Made by a program: the position numbers and the translations under genes
The notes under the pieces: model-generated
Seen by the model: only the letters and a program-made list of their open reading frames with translations
Databases searched by the model: none
What the model was told of the DNA's origin: nothing
Assembly: GCF_020687245.1 (NCBI RefSeq)
Contig: NZ_JAJEQG010000017.1
Span: 1 to 58,137, forward strand
DNA: 58,137 nucleotides
Reading direction: 5' to 3'
Source: Faecalibacterium longum CLA-AA-H243
Lineage (GTDB): Bacteria > Bacillota > Clostridia > Oscillospirales > Ruminococcaceae
In this document: in pieces, positions 1 to 7,482 of the stretch
Layout: each line of letters starts with the position of its first letter
Numbering within the stretch: the stretch's first letter is position 1

Positions 1-30
1 GACTTGAAAATCGCGCCCGAATCCCCTACA

Positions 31-258
31 ATGAAATTGTCCGAAACCCCTGCCGTAGAACCTTCTGACCAGACCAGAAAAACCGTCCGACACGCCCCGC
101 TCGTTTACCGGGTGGAAGAGATTGCCCAACTGTTGGCGATCTCCAACCGTGCTGCGTACAATCTGTGCAACACCACGAAAGATTTCAAGGTGATCCGCCT
201 CGGTACCAGCATCCGGGTAAGCAAGCAGAGCTTCGATGATTGGTTTGCAGCGGTCTGA
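31..258 (+). CDS. Excisionase-like helix-turn-helix DNA-binding protein
   Basis: Small protein (about 75 residues from the ATG at 31) with the MerR/excisionase-type helix-turn-helix layout: a helix around VEEIAQLL, a turn, a second helix around AAYNLCN, then a wing (FKVIRLGTSIRVSK) and a final short helix ending FDDWFAAV. Proteins of this kind sit directly upstream of tyrosine integrases in integrative elements and bias recombination toward excision. The integrase starts 14 bp downstream, so the two are probably co-transcribed. The start is uncertain: a TTG at 4 is in frame, no clear ribosome binding site precedes the ATG at 31, and the frame is open to the window edge. Function is inferred from fold and neighbour. 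Confidence 0.75.
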   Translation: MKLSETPAVEPSDQTRKTVRHAPLVYRVEEIAQLLAISNRAAYNLCNTTKDFKVIRLGTSIRVSKQSFDDWFAAV

Positions 259-272
259 GGGAGGGAACATCT

Positions 273-1673
273 ATGGCATCTATTATGAAACGTGGCAACA
301 CGTATTCCGTCCGATACAACTACAAAGATCATGCTGGCAAGCCCTGCAAGGGCTGGGAAACCTTCAAGACCAAGGCCGAAGCGCAGGAGCGCAAGATCAC
401 GGTGGAGAAGGAGCTGCTGGACGGCACCTTCCTCGTGCCCGACACCATGACGGTGGAGGAGATGCTGTACAAGTGGATCCCCATTCAGTCCAGCAAACAC
501 AAGTGGTCTCCCAAGACCTACACCCAATCTGTGGCGATGGTGCAGAACCTCATCGTGCCGTATATCGGAAAGCGAAAGGTGCAAGACCTCCGCACCTACG
601 ACATTGAGCAGTTCTACGCCACCCTGAGCCAGACCCCCTGCGGGCAGTATGTGCACGGTGTGAAGCAGGAGCTGACGGAAAATCAGAAGAAACGGCTGTT
701 ATCCAGCACGTCCATTCACGAAGTCCACACGCTCCTGAAGACCGCCTTTTCGTATGCCGTTGACTGGGATCTGATTCACAAATCGCCTACTCCCCGTGAA
801 GCCCCCAAGATCAACACCGAAGAACGCACCATCTGGGATGAGCGCACCATGTTGGCGGCGCTGCAGACCATCGAGAACCCCGCTCTGCATCTGGCGGTGC
901 ACATGAGCATGATCCTCTCGCTCCGTGAGGGCGAGATCCTCGGCTTGCAGCCGGGAGACCTCGACTTTGATGCAGCAGACGGACGGGGAACCATCTCGGT
1001 GAACAAAGCCCTGCAGCGTGCCGACAAGGTCGCCTTGTCCAAGATCGACCCCACCCAGATCTACCACACCTTCCCGGACAGACGGGAGGGGAGCAAGTCC
1101 TCGCTGATCCTCAAGCGGACTAAGACCAAAAAGTCCAACCGCATCCTGTACATGACCAAGCCCTTGAAAGAGGAGCTTCTGGCATGGCTGGAAAAGATGA
1201 AGCAGGACGAGCAGAGCGCCCCGGAAAAGTACAGCAACTGCGGTCAGCTGTTCCGCTTACCAGACGGCTTACCCATTGCCCCGGACGTTCTGACCAAGTG
1301 GTATCGGCAGTGGCGAGCAGAGCACCCGGAGTTTGAGAAGATCGTGTTTCATGGTCTGCGACACTCCAGTGCCACCTATCAGCTGTTGCAGTCTGGCGGT
1401 GACTTCAAATCGGTGCAGGGCAACACAGGTCATGCAACTGCTACCGTCCTGATGGACACCTACGCTCACACGCAGGACAGGCCCCGGTTGGAGCTGGCAA
1501 AGAAGATCGAAGCCGACTTCTACCGGCAGGACACAGCAGGAGCAGGGCCGCAGGCGTCCCCGGAAAGCAAAATGCCGGCGGCAACAAAAATCACAGGCAA
1601 AATGATCCTTGAAGCCATCCGGCAGATGGACGCAGAAGAACGCCGCGAGCTGACGCGGGTACTCTTCGCGTAA
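273..1673 (+). CDS. Tyrosine recombinase / phage-type integrase
   Basis: A 466-residue site-specific recombinase that would integrate and excise a mobile element. The N-terminal third holds an arm-type DNA-binding region (KRGNTYSVRYNY...) and a SAM-like core-binding domain. The catalytic domain shows the expected residues: Arg218 in LSLREGE, His360-x-x-Arg363 in HGLRH, His387 in GHATAT, and nucleophile Tyr397 in DTYAHT. The start at 273 was chosen because GAGGGAG lies just upstream, rather than the earlier in-frame TTG at 240. The gene points toward the 3' end of tRNA-Arg only 153 bp away, the usual geometry for an element integrated at a tRNA gene. Only this end of the element is in the window, so its cargo is unseen. 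Confidence 0.95.
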   Translation: MASIMKRGNTYSVRYNYKDHAGKPCKGWETFKTKAEAQERKITVEKELLDGTFLVPDTMTVEEMLYKWIPIQSSKHKWSPKTYTQSVAMVQNLIVPYIGKRKVQDLRTYDIEQFYATLSQTPCGQYVHGVKQELTENQKKRLLSSTSIHEVHTLLKTAFSYAVDWDLIHKSPTPREAPKINTEERTIWDERTMLAALQTIENPALHLAVHMSMILSLREGEILGLQPGDLDFDAADGRGTISVNKALQRADKVALSKIDPTQIYHTFPDRREGSKSSLILKRTKTKKSNRILYMTKPLKEELLAWLEKMKQDEQSAPEKYSNCGQLFRLPDGLPIAPDVLTKWYRQWRAEHPEFEKIVFHGLRHSSATYQLLQSGGDFKSVQGNTGHATATVLMDTYAHTQDRPRLELAKKIEADFYRQDTAGAGPQASPESKMPAATKITGKMILEAIRQMDAEERRELTRVLFA

Positions 1674-1724
1674 AATTCTCTTTTTTGTGCAGCGAAATAC
1701 ACGCTGTGCAAGCGATGCAAAGAG

Positions 1725-1802
1725 TTCATGGCTTTTTTGTAAAGTGTGCAGAAAGTGTGCAAGTGTGTGCGACCTCTGCCAGAAAAACAAAAAAGCCATG
1801 AA
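1725..1802. repeat. 16-bp inverted repeat and GTGTGC repeats beside the att site
   Basis: TTCATGGCTTTTTTGT at 1725-1740 recurs as an exact reverse complement at 1787-1802. Between them, 1742-1771 carries three closely spaced GTGTGC motifs. The stretch lies between the integrase stop and the tRNA 3' end, where integrase or excisionase arm sites would be expected. One repeat copy is also part of the tRNA terminator, so the function is an inference. Confidence 0.55.
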
Positions 1803-1823
1803 ATCTTTCGATTTCACGGCATT
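1791..1823 (-). terminator. Terminator of tRNA-Arg
   Basis: The hairpin GCCGTGAAATC...GATTTCATGGC, read on the minus strand and followed by TTTTTTGTTTTT, lies immediately downstream of the tRNA 3' end. Confidence 0.75.
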
Positions 1824-1826
1824 TTC

Positions 1827-1903
1827 TGGTGCGATGGAAGGGACTCGAACCCCCGGCCTACTGATTCGTAGTCAGTCACTCTATCCAGCTGAGCTACCAA
1901 CGC
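1827..1903 (-). tRNA. tRNA-Arg (anticodon ACG)
   Basis: A 77-nt cloverleaf on the minus strand with the 3' CCA encoded (1827-1829). The D arm contains AGCTCAGCTGGATAGAG, the anticodon loop is CTACGAA (anticodon ACG at 1869-1867), and the T loop is TTCGAGT. The acceptor stem pairs GCGTTGG with CCATCGC, leaving a U-U mismatch at the fourth pair. The 3' end faces the integrase, so this tRNA is the probable attachment gene. The mismatch fits a 3' half supplied by the element's att site, but this cannot be proved from one sequence. Confidence 0.95.
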
Positions 1904-1928
1904 ATACGTTCCGTTCGGAACATGATGT

Positions 1929-1957
1929 ATTTTATCACCGAACCGGGGTTTTGTCAA
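1929..1957 (-). promoter_or_regulatory. Promoter of tRNA-Arg
   Basis: TTGACA (1957-1952), a 17-bp spacer and TAAAAT (1934-1929) on the minus strand, ending about 26 bp before the tRNA 5' end. This is a near-consensus housekeeping promoter. Confidence 0.85.
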
Positions 1958-2032
1958 CACTTTTTCAGAAATATTTTTGAGATTCCTGAAAAAGAACGTC
2001 TTTTCATCCACTTTTCTTTTATTTTCTATGCA

Positions 2033-2908
2033 TCAGCCCTGCTCTGCCAGAGCCTGCGCAATGCGGACGCCGGTGGGCGTGGCGGCAAGACCGCCCTGAC
2101 CGGTCTCGCGGAGGTCGGGGGAGAGCAGGCTGCCCACGCGGCCCATGGCGTCGATGACCTCATCACAGGGGATGGCGTAGTCCACCCCGGCAAGGGCCAT
2201 ATTCGCACAGGAGACGGCATTCACTGCGCCAACGACATTCCGCTTGACGCAGGGAACTTCCACGAGGCCGGCCACGGGGTCGCAGACGAGGCCCAGCAGG
2301 TTGCCCAGAGCCATTGCGGCGGCAGCGGCGCACTGCTCAGGCGCGCCGCCCTTGAGGTGGCAGAGAGCGGCGGCTGCCATCGCGCTGGCAGCGCCCACCT
2401 CGGCCTGACAGCCGCCCTCCGCGCCCGCGAGAGTGGCGCGGGCCGCGATGACCTGACCGAACCCGGCGGCGACATAGAGGGCGTCGCAAATGGACTCTTC
2501 GTCGGCCTCGCCGCTGCGGGCCAGCGGCAGCAGAACAGCGGGCAGGACGCCGCAGCTGCCCGCCGTGGGGGCAGCGACGATGCGCTTCATGCAGGCGTTG
2601 CACTCGGCGGTCTTGAGAGCTTCGGCAGTCACTGCGGCGAGGTAATCGCCGCCAAGGCTCTTTCCTTCTTGATGGGCCTGCTCCACCCTGGCTGCATCGC
2701 CGCCCGAAAGGCCGCTTCGGCTGCGCTGGGCCGGGTCATAGTCCCGGCTGGTGGCCTGCATCACCTGCCAGAGGTGGTGCATCATCTCCCGGCTGTGGGC
2801 CTCGGTGAGGCGGCTCTCGGCTAAATCACTGCGGAGGATGGCCTCCGAAAGGGAAATATTCTGGCTGCGGGCAGCGGCCAGCATCTCTTCACAGGATAAA
2901 AACGACAC
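2033..2908 (-). CDS. sdaAA: L-serine ammonia-lyase, iron-sulfur type, alpha subunit
   Basis: Catalytic subunit (291 residues) of the two-subunit, oxygen-sensitive [4Fe-4S] L-serine dehydratase, which converts L-serine to pyruvate and ammonia in the cytoplasm. The sequence has the family hallmarks: SGGDA near residue 68, the Cys-containing segment CNACMKRIVAAPTAGSCG, a Gly/Ala-rich core (GAEGGCQAEVGAASAM), CDPV, and the C-terminal ETGQGGLAATPTG. The start is a GTG at 2908, with GAGGAGGG inside the end of the beta-subunit gene. Only three bases separate the two genes, so they form a tight operon transcribed beta then alpha. Pyruvate produced here could feed the pyruvate:ferredoxin oxidoreductase encoded at 29-33 kb. 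Confidence 0.95.
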   Translation of the reverse strand: MSFLSCEEMLAAARSQNISLSEAILRSDLAESRLTEAHSREMMHHLWQVMQATSRDYDPAQRSRSGLSGGDAARVEQAHQEGKSLGGDYLAAVTAEALKTAECNACMKRIVAAPTAGSCGVLPAVLLPLARSGEADEESICDALYVAAGFGQVIAARATLAGAEGGCQAEVGAASAMAAAALCHLKGGAPEQCAAAAAMALGNLLGLVCDPVAGLVEVPCVKRNVVGAVNAVSCANMALAGVDYAIPCDEVIDAMGRVGSLLSPDLRETGQGGLAATPTGVRIAQALAEQG

Positions 2909-2911
2909 TTC

Positions 2912-3595
2912 TCAGCCCTCCTCGCATTCTTCCGGCTCGTCGATGTTCAGGCAGGTGACTTTGCGGATGCCCGGCATCACGGCCATCTGCTGTTCCAGCA
3001 CGTGGGGGATGTGGGAGTCGCATTCCAGCACCATAACGGCGTAGCCGCCCGTCGCGGCGCGGAACACCTGCATGGACGCGATATTGATGCGGCGCTGGGC
3101 CAGCGACATAGTGACCTCGGCGATGCAGCCGGGGGTGTCCTCGTTATGGATGATAAGGGTGTTGCTGTCCCCGCCAAAGTCGGCAGGCACACCGTCGATC
3201 TCAGTCACGCGGATGCGTCCGCCGCCCACAGAGGCCGCCTTCAGGACGAGGGTCCGGCCCGCCTTACTCTTTAAGGTAAGCACCGCCGTATTCGGGTGGG
3301 CGGCACGGAGCTCCACCGGATGGATGGTGAACTTCATGCCGGCCTCCTCGGCCAGCGCGAAGCTGTCGGGCAGGCGGGGGTCGTCTGGGCGGAGGCCCAG
3401 CAGGCCCGCCACCAGCGCACGGTCGGTGCCGTGGCCCCGGCCTGTGGTGGCAAAGCTGCCGTAGAGTCCAATGTCCGCCTCGGCGGGGACATCGCCCAGC
3501 AGCTTCTGAGCCGTATATCCAATGCGGGCTGCACCCGCCGTATGGCTGGAGGAGGGGCCGATCATCACCGGCCCGAGAACGTCGAACAAACGCAT
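2912..3595 (-). CDS. sdaAB: L-serine ammonia-lyase, iron-sulfur type, beta subunit
   Basis: Regulatory and structural partner (227 residues) of the serine dehydratase alpha subunit. The N-terminal half carries the beta-subunit signature GPSSSHTAGAARIG. The C-terminal part (from about residue 150, NTLIIHNEDTPGCIAEVTMSLA) is an ACT domain, a small-molecule-binding fold. The ATG at 3595 opens the operon. The length is usual for the Firmicutes split-subunit enzyme. Transcription probably starts from a TATAAT at 3677-3672, back-to-back with the trigger factor promoter. Confidence 0.95.
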   Translation of the reverse strand: MRLFDVLGPVMIGPSSSHTAGAARIGYTAQKLLGDVPAEADIGLYGSFATTGRGHGTDRALVAGLLGLRPDDPRLPDSFALAEEAGMKFTIHPVELRAAHPNTAVLTLKSKAGRTLVLKAASVGGGRIRVTEIDGVPADFGGDSNTLIIHNEDTPGCIAEVTMSLAQRRINIASMQVFRAATGGYAVMVLECDSHIPHVLEQQMAVMPGIRKVTCLNIDEPEECEEG

Positions 3596-3671
3596 GAGGT
3601 GTACACTTCCTTCCGTTTTGCAGCGCCCGGGACTCCATTCGCTGACAAAAGAACAGATTTTCTTTCTTTTT

Positions 3672-3704
3672 ATTATACCGCTTTTGAGCTTATTGTGCTA
3701 TAAT
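3672..3704. promoter_or_regulatory. Divergent -10 elements for sdaAB-sdaAA and tig
   Basis: TATAAT is present on the minus strand at 3677-3672 (toward sdaAB) and on the plus strand at 3699-3704 (toward tig). The two back-to-back promoters must overlap in their -35 regions; neither has a strong TTGACA. Confidence 0.6.
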
Positions 3705-3761
3705 AACTTCATAATGTTTTGAATCTTGCCCTTTCAGGGGGCAGCACGGAGGGTAGAACCT

Positions 3762-5057
3762 ATGAAACTGGTAAGCGTGGAAACTCCCGAAAAGAGTGTC
3801 TGCAAAATGACTTTCAGCGCTTCGGCTGAGGAGCTGGAAGCTGCGTCCAACGCCGTGTACGAGCGCACCCGCGCAACGTACACCATCAAGGGCTTTGCCA
3901 AGGGCGAGGCTGACCGCGCCCAGATCGAGGCCGACCGCGGCGAGCACACCTTCTGGTACGACGCCATCAACGATTTGATGGACAAGGATGTCCCGGCCCT
4001 ATACGACGCAGCGATGGCAGAACACGGCTTCCACGCTGTGGACGAGCCGGTCTACGACCTGGTCAGCGTGAAGAAGGACGAGGGCTTTGTGGCCACTGCC
4101 ACCACCGCCCTGCAGCCTGAGCTGAATCTGACCCAGACCACCGGCTTCAAGACCGAGTGCGTCACCCCGGAAGTCACCGACAAGGAGATCGACGCTGTGC
4201 TGGAGCGCCGCCGCGCCATGGCCGCTGAGCTGGTGCCTCACAAGGGTCCGGCCGTCAAGGGCAACATCGTCCACATCGACTACGAGGGCCTGCTGGAAGG
4301 CAAGCCTTTCAACGGCGGCACCGCCCAGAACCAGACCCTGCAGCTGGGCAGCGGCCGGATGATCCCCGGCTTCGAGGAAGGCATCCTCGGCCACAAGGGC
4401 GGCGAGGAGTTCGACATCTTCGTCACCTTCCCGGCACGCTACCACGTCAAGGACCTGGCCGGCAAGCCCGTGGTCTTCAAAATCAAGCTGCACGACGTCT
4501 GTGTCCGCCAGCTGCCCGCTCTGAACAGCGATTTTGCCAAGAAGGCTGCCAATGTGGACACCATGGACGAGTTCCGCGCCCAGATCCGTCAGCAGCTCCA
4601 CGACAATAAACACGCCGCCGCGCTCAACCGCGCCAAGGACGCCATCCTCACCCAGCTGGCCGCAGCCGCTGAGGGCGAGCTGCCCAGCGTTCTCGTCGAG
4701 AGCGCCTATCAGCAGGAGATGGAGCAGATCCAGCAGCAGCTGCAGATGCAGCGCCTGAGCCTCGACCGCTACCTGAGCCAGATCCATCAGACCCGCGAGA
4801 GCTTCACTGCCGCTGTCCGCACTGCTGCGGAGAAGAACACCCGCGCCCGGATGGCCCTGCTGCAGATTGCTCAGAACGAGGACCTCGTTCCCACTGAGGA
4901 GGACATCGACAAGACCCTGTCCGAGCGCGCTGAGCGCACCAAGAAGACCCTCGAGGAAGTCAAGGCTGCGTCCAACGTGGAGGCCATGCGCCGCAACGAG
5001 GGCATCCGCCGCGCTGCCGACTATGTCATCGAGCACTCCACCATCGAAGAAAAATAA
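3762..5057 (+). CDS. tig: Trigger factor, ribosome-associated chaperone and prolyl isomerase
   Basis: A 431-residue protein with the trigger factor layout: an N-terminal ribosome-binding domain (about 1-115), an FKBP-type prolyl isomerase domain (about 155-245, with HIDYEGLLEGKPFNGG and MIPGFEEGILGHKGGEE), and a long helical C-terminal arm domain. It would bind near the ribosomal exit tunnel and shield nascent chains. The start at 3762 follows GGAGGG by the usual spacing; the upstream in-frame ATG at 3726 lacks one. The ribosome-contact loop reads GFAKGEAD (44-51) rather than the familiar GFRKGKxP, so the central Arg of the FRK signature is Ala. Confidence 0.95.
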   Translation: MKLVSVETPEKSVCKMTFSASAEELEAASNAVYERTRATYTIKGFAKGEADRAQIEADRGEHTFWYDAINDLMDKDVPALYDAAMAEHGFHAVDEPVYDLVSVKKDEGFVATATTALQPELNLTQTTGFKTECVTPEVTDKEIDAVLERRRAMAAELVPHKGPAVKGNIVHIDYEGLLEGKPFNGGTAQNQTLQLGSGRMIPGFEEGILGHKGGEEFDIFVTFPARYHVKDLAGKPVVFKIKLHDVCVRQLPALNSDFAKKAANVDTMDEFRAQIRQQLHDNKHAAALNRAKDAILTQLAAAAEGELPSVLVESAYQQEMEQIQQQLQMQRLSLDRYLSQIHQTRESFTAAVRTAAEKNTRARMALLQIAQNEDLVPTEEDIDKTLSERAERTKKTLEEVKAASNVEAMRRNEGIRRAADYVIEHSTIEEK

Positions 5058-5071
5058 TTTATCCTGCTTTT

Positions 5072-5100
5072 GCGCCTGCACCACTGTGCAGGCGTTTTTT
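5072..5100 (+). terminator. Terminator of tig
   Basis: Hairpin CGCCTGCA...TGCAGGCG followed by six T, 15 bp after the stop codon. Confidence 0.9.
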
Positions 5101-5119
5101 ATTGTTCATTTTTTCTCTC

Positions 5120-5148
5120 TTGACTTTTTTTCTCTGCTGCGGTATTTT
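5120..5148 (+). promoter_or_regulatory. Promoter of the DUF4097-like gene
   Basis: TTGACT, a 17-bp spacer and TATTTT on the plus strand, about 107 bp before the start codon. The leader between them contains a GC-rich hairpin built around GGCCGCAGCTGCGGCC. Confidence 0.6.
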
Positions 5149-5255
5149 TAAGGTGAGAAATTCTATCCGGCCGCAGCTGCGGCCCGGACGGATAAAGTAA
5201 AATCTTCTGCGGGACATTCCGCTCATCTATTTTATTGCGACAGGAGGTTTTCCTT

Positions 5256-6080
5256 ATGAAAAAGTTTCTTCTCGCTCTTCTGACGGCTGTCACGGCGGCT
5301 GCGCTCTTCTGCGGCGCGGCAGCACCTGTGGCCACTTACAGCGCCAGCTATGACGCACCGGCCGGCATCAACGCCATCGTGGTGCAGGACAACAGCGCTG
5401 CGGTCATTCTGCAGGCCGCCGACATCGACCACATCCGCGCCGATTACACCTACACCTCGAGCTACGCCTTTGAAAGCTCCAAGCTCTACGACTTCACGGT
5501 GGCGGGCAGCACCCTCACCGTGACCAAGACCCGGGAGCCCAACGCTTCCCTCATCATCCAGAGTGAGGACACCCGCAGCTGCACCCTGACGCTGCAGGTA
5601 CCCCGCCAGACGCTGGCAAACATCACCGTCAGCACCACCAACGACAGCATCACGCTGGACGGCGTTTCGGCACAGACCGCCAGCCTCACCACTGACAATG
5701 GCCGCATCGAGGTATCGAACTTCAACGGTTCCACCCTGAGCGGCACCACCCGCAACGGCAAGATCACCATGAGCGGCGTCACCTCCCAGAATGTGGCTGC
5801 CACCATCCAGAACAGCGGCACCCTCAAGCTGGAAAACATCTCTGCCAACGTCTGCAACGCCAAGGTGCAGAACGGCAGCATCACCGGCTCTGTGATCGGC
5901 AGCGGCAGCTCTTACGGCTTTGATCTGGCCGCAGGCGGCGGCAAGATCCGCGTCTCCGACGCCAGCGACAAGAACTTCGTCTTCTTCGGCAAGGACACCC
6001 TGCAGCAGAATGCAGATGCCCCCAACAAGCTGAACCTCGCCACCAAGAACGGCGACGTTGAGGTCGAGTTCGTCCGTTAA
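5256..6080 (+). CDS. Secreted DUF4097-like beta-strand repeat protein
   Basis: A 274-residue protein with an N-terminal signal peptide (MKKFLLALLTAVTAAALF, then a small-residue cleavage region). The rest is rich in Thr, Ser, Asn and Gly and looks like repeated beta strands (ITVSTTNDSITLDGVSAQTA, IEVSNFNGSTLSGTTRNG, ITMSGVTSQNVAAT), the parallel-beta-helix-like pattern of DUF4097/DUF4098 'putative adhesin' proteins. Its biochemical role is unknown. There is no lipobox and no sortase or membrane anchor, so it is probably released or held noncovalently. The start at 5256 follows AGGAGG. It stands alone between two terminators. Confidence 0.7.
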   Translation: MKKFLLALLTAVTAAALFCGAAAPVATYSASYDAPAGINAIVVQDNSAAVILQAADIDHIRADYTYTSSYAFESSKLYDFTVAGSTLTVTKTREPNASLIIQSEDTRSCTLTLQVPRQTLANITVSTTNDSITLDGVSAQTASLTTDNGRIEVSNFNGSTLSGTTRNGKITMSGVTSQNVAATIQNSGTLKLENISANVCNAKVQNGSITGSVIGSGSSYGFDLAAGGGKIRVSDASDKNFVFFGKDTLQQNADAPNKLNLATKNGDVEVEFVR

Positions 6081-6090
6081 AAGAACATTA

Positions 6091-6131
6091 AAAATGCCTG
6101 TGCAGCATCTGCCGCACAGGCATTTCTTTTT
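6091..6131. terminator. Bidirectional terminator
   Basis: Hairpin AAATGCCTGTG...CACAGGCATTT, with T-rich flanks on both strands, between the convergent DUF4097-like gene and the TauE/SafE gene. Confidence 0.85.
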
Positions 6132-6143
6132 GTCCGGATACGG

Positions 6144-6920
6144 TCAGCTGAGCCAGTTGAAGCCCATGACCACCACGCCGAGGATGACGAGGATGATGCC
6201 GGTGGCGCGGTTGAGGGTCTTGGCGTCGGCCTTATTGGCAAAGACCGCCGCGATGCGCGCCCACAGCAGGGTGAAGACGACGCAGAGCACCCAGACGTGC
6301 CAGTCCGGTGCGCCGCCGATGGCAAAGTGACTGACAGCTCCGGTCAGGGCCGTGAAGGTCATGATGAACACGCTGGTACCCACAGCCGTTTTCAGCTCGT
6401 AGCCGAGGACGCTGGTGAGGATGAGGAGCATCATCATGCCGCCGCCTGCGCCGATAAAGCCGCAGATGAAGCCGATGAGGATGCCGCAGACGATGGACTG
6501 GATGGCCCGCTTCTTTGCGCTGACGCCCTGCATGGCCTCTTTGGTGGTCATGACGGGCCGGACAATGAACTTGATGCCCAGCAGGAAGGTCATGAACACC
6601 GAGAAACTGCCCATCGTGGCCGAGGGGAGCAGGCTGGCCACCCAGCTGCCCACCACCGTGAACACCAGCACGCTCACCATCATGATGAGGCCGTTTTTGA
6701 TGTCGAGGTTCTTGTTTTTATGGTAGGTGTAGGCCGATACGGCGCTGGCCAGCACATCCGACGAGAGGGCGATGCCCACGGCCATATAGGGGTCCATATG
6801 CAGAAAGGTGATGAGCATGGGGCTGATGACAGCCGCCGCGCTCATGCCCGCAAAGCCGGTGCCGAGGCCCGCGCCCATGCCGGCGAAAAAGGTGACTAAG
6901 ATCGTAAATAAAATGTTCAT
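6144..6920 (-). CDS. TauE/SafE (TSUP) family membrane exporter
   Basis: A 258-residue integral membrane protein with about eight hydrophobic segments arranged as two similar halves, each opening with a Gly/Ala-rich motif (GAGLGTGFAGMSAAAVISP near the N-terminus and GFICGFIGAGGGMMMLLIL near the middle). This is the pattern of the TSUP family, which moves sulfite, sulfoacetate, thiosulfate or related small anions; the substrate here cannot be read from sequence. The ATG overlaps the stop of the upstream MarR-type gene by 4 bp, so the two are translationally coupled and the regulator probably controls the exporter. Confidence 0.85.
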   Translation of the reverse strand: MNILFTILVTFFAGMGAGLGTGFAGMSAAAVISPMLITFLHMDPYMAVGIALSSDVLASAVSAYTYHKNKNLDIKNGLIMMVSVLVFTVVGSWVASLLPSATMGSFSVFMTFLLGIKFIVRPVMTTKEAMQGVSAKKRAIQSIVCGILIGFICGFIGAGGGMMMLLILTSVLGYELKTAVGTSVFIMTFTALTGAVSHFAIGGAPDWHVWVLCVVFTLLWARIAAVFANKADAKTLNRATGIILVILGVVVMGFNWLS

Positions 6921-7354
6921 GTTTCTCCTTCCAGAATGGCGTCCAGATTCTTATTTATGATGTCCATCGTCTCGAAGAACGCCTTTCGCTGTGCTTCATT
7001 GGTGTGTTCCAGCAAACGCGCACCAAATTCCTCCTGCAAGGCCCGGCCCTGCTCAATGATGGGGCAGGCTTTTTCGGTGCAGCGCAGCAGGGTGCGGCGG
7101 CGGTCGCCGGGGTCAGCCTCGCGGACGAGGTAGCCCTCCTGCACCAGACGGTCTACGTTCACCGAGACGAGGTTTGCTTTCAGTTTGCGCACCTCTACCA
7201 CGTCGCTGGCAGTCTGGTAGCCGGGGTTGTTGGCGAGGAACATCAGGATGTCAAAAGCCGTCTGGGGCAGATGGAGCTTCTGGCACAGGGGCTTGCAGAG
7301 GGCGGCGTAAGCCGCCGAGGTCTTCCGCCCAAATTCGATGCCCGGGGTATTCAT
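6917..7354 (-). CDS. MarR family transcriptional regulator
   Basis: A 145-residue winged helix-turn-helix protein of MarR type. The recognition region is ASDVVEVRKLKANLVSVNVDRLVQEGYLVRE, followed by the wing DPGDRRRTLLRCTEKA and flanking dimerisation helices. MarR proteins are usually dimeric repressors released by small ligands. It shares a 4-bp overlap with the downstream TSUP exporter. A perfect 12-bp palindrome, TTCAAATTTGAA, just downstream of its own -10 element is a plausible operator for autoregulation of the pair. The ligand is unknown. Confidence 0.9.
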   Translation of the reverse strand: MNTPGIEFGRKTSAAYAALCKPLCQKLHLPQTAFDILMFLANNPGYQTASDVVEVRKLKANLVSVNVDRLVQEGYLVREADPGDRRRTLLRCTEKACPIIEQGRALQEEFGARLLEHTNEAQRKAFFETMDIINKNLDAILEGET

Positions 7355-7386
7355 GGGGCGCCTCCTTGTGATTCAAAATTGTATCA

Positions 7387-7431
7387 TTCAAATTTGAAGT
7401 AATAATAGCACAAAAACGCAGCGATTGTCAA
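7387..7431 (-). promoter_or_regulatory. marR-exporter promoter with palindromic operator
   Basis: On the minus strand: TTGACA (7431-7426), an 18-bp spacer and TATTAT (7407-7402), followed at once by the perfect palindrome TTCAAATTTGAA (7398-7387). A second related half (TTCAAAATTG) begins near 7374. The position over the start of transcription suggests repression. Confidence 0.7.
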
Positions 7432-7433
7432 GA

Positions 7434-7469
7434 GAAAAGGAGCGGCCCGCATCTTGCAGGCCGCTCCCT
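7434..7469 (-). terminator. Terminator of feoAB
   Basis: The minus-strand hairpin GGAGCGGCC...GGGCCGCTCC followed by TTTTCTC lies just past the feoAB stop codon. Confidence 0.85.
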
Positions 7470-7482
7470 GTTTCCGTTTTCT

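Noticed and set aside
1-1673. Complete prophage or conjugative element
   Set aside because: Only the integrase and an excisionase-like gene are in the window; the cargo and other end lie outside.
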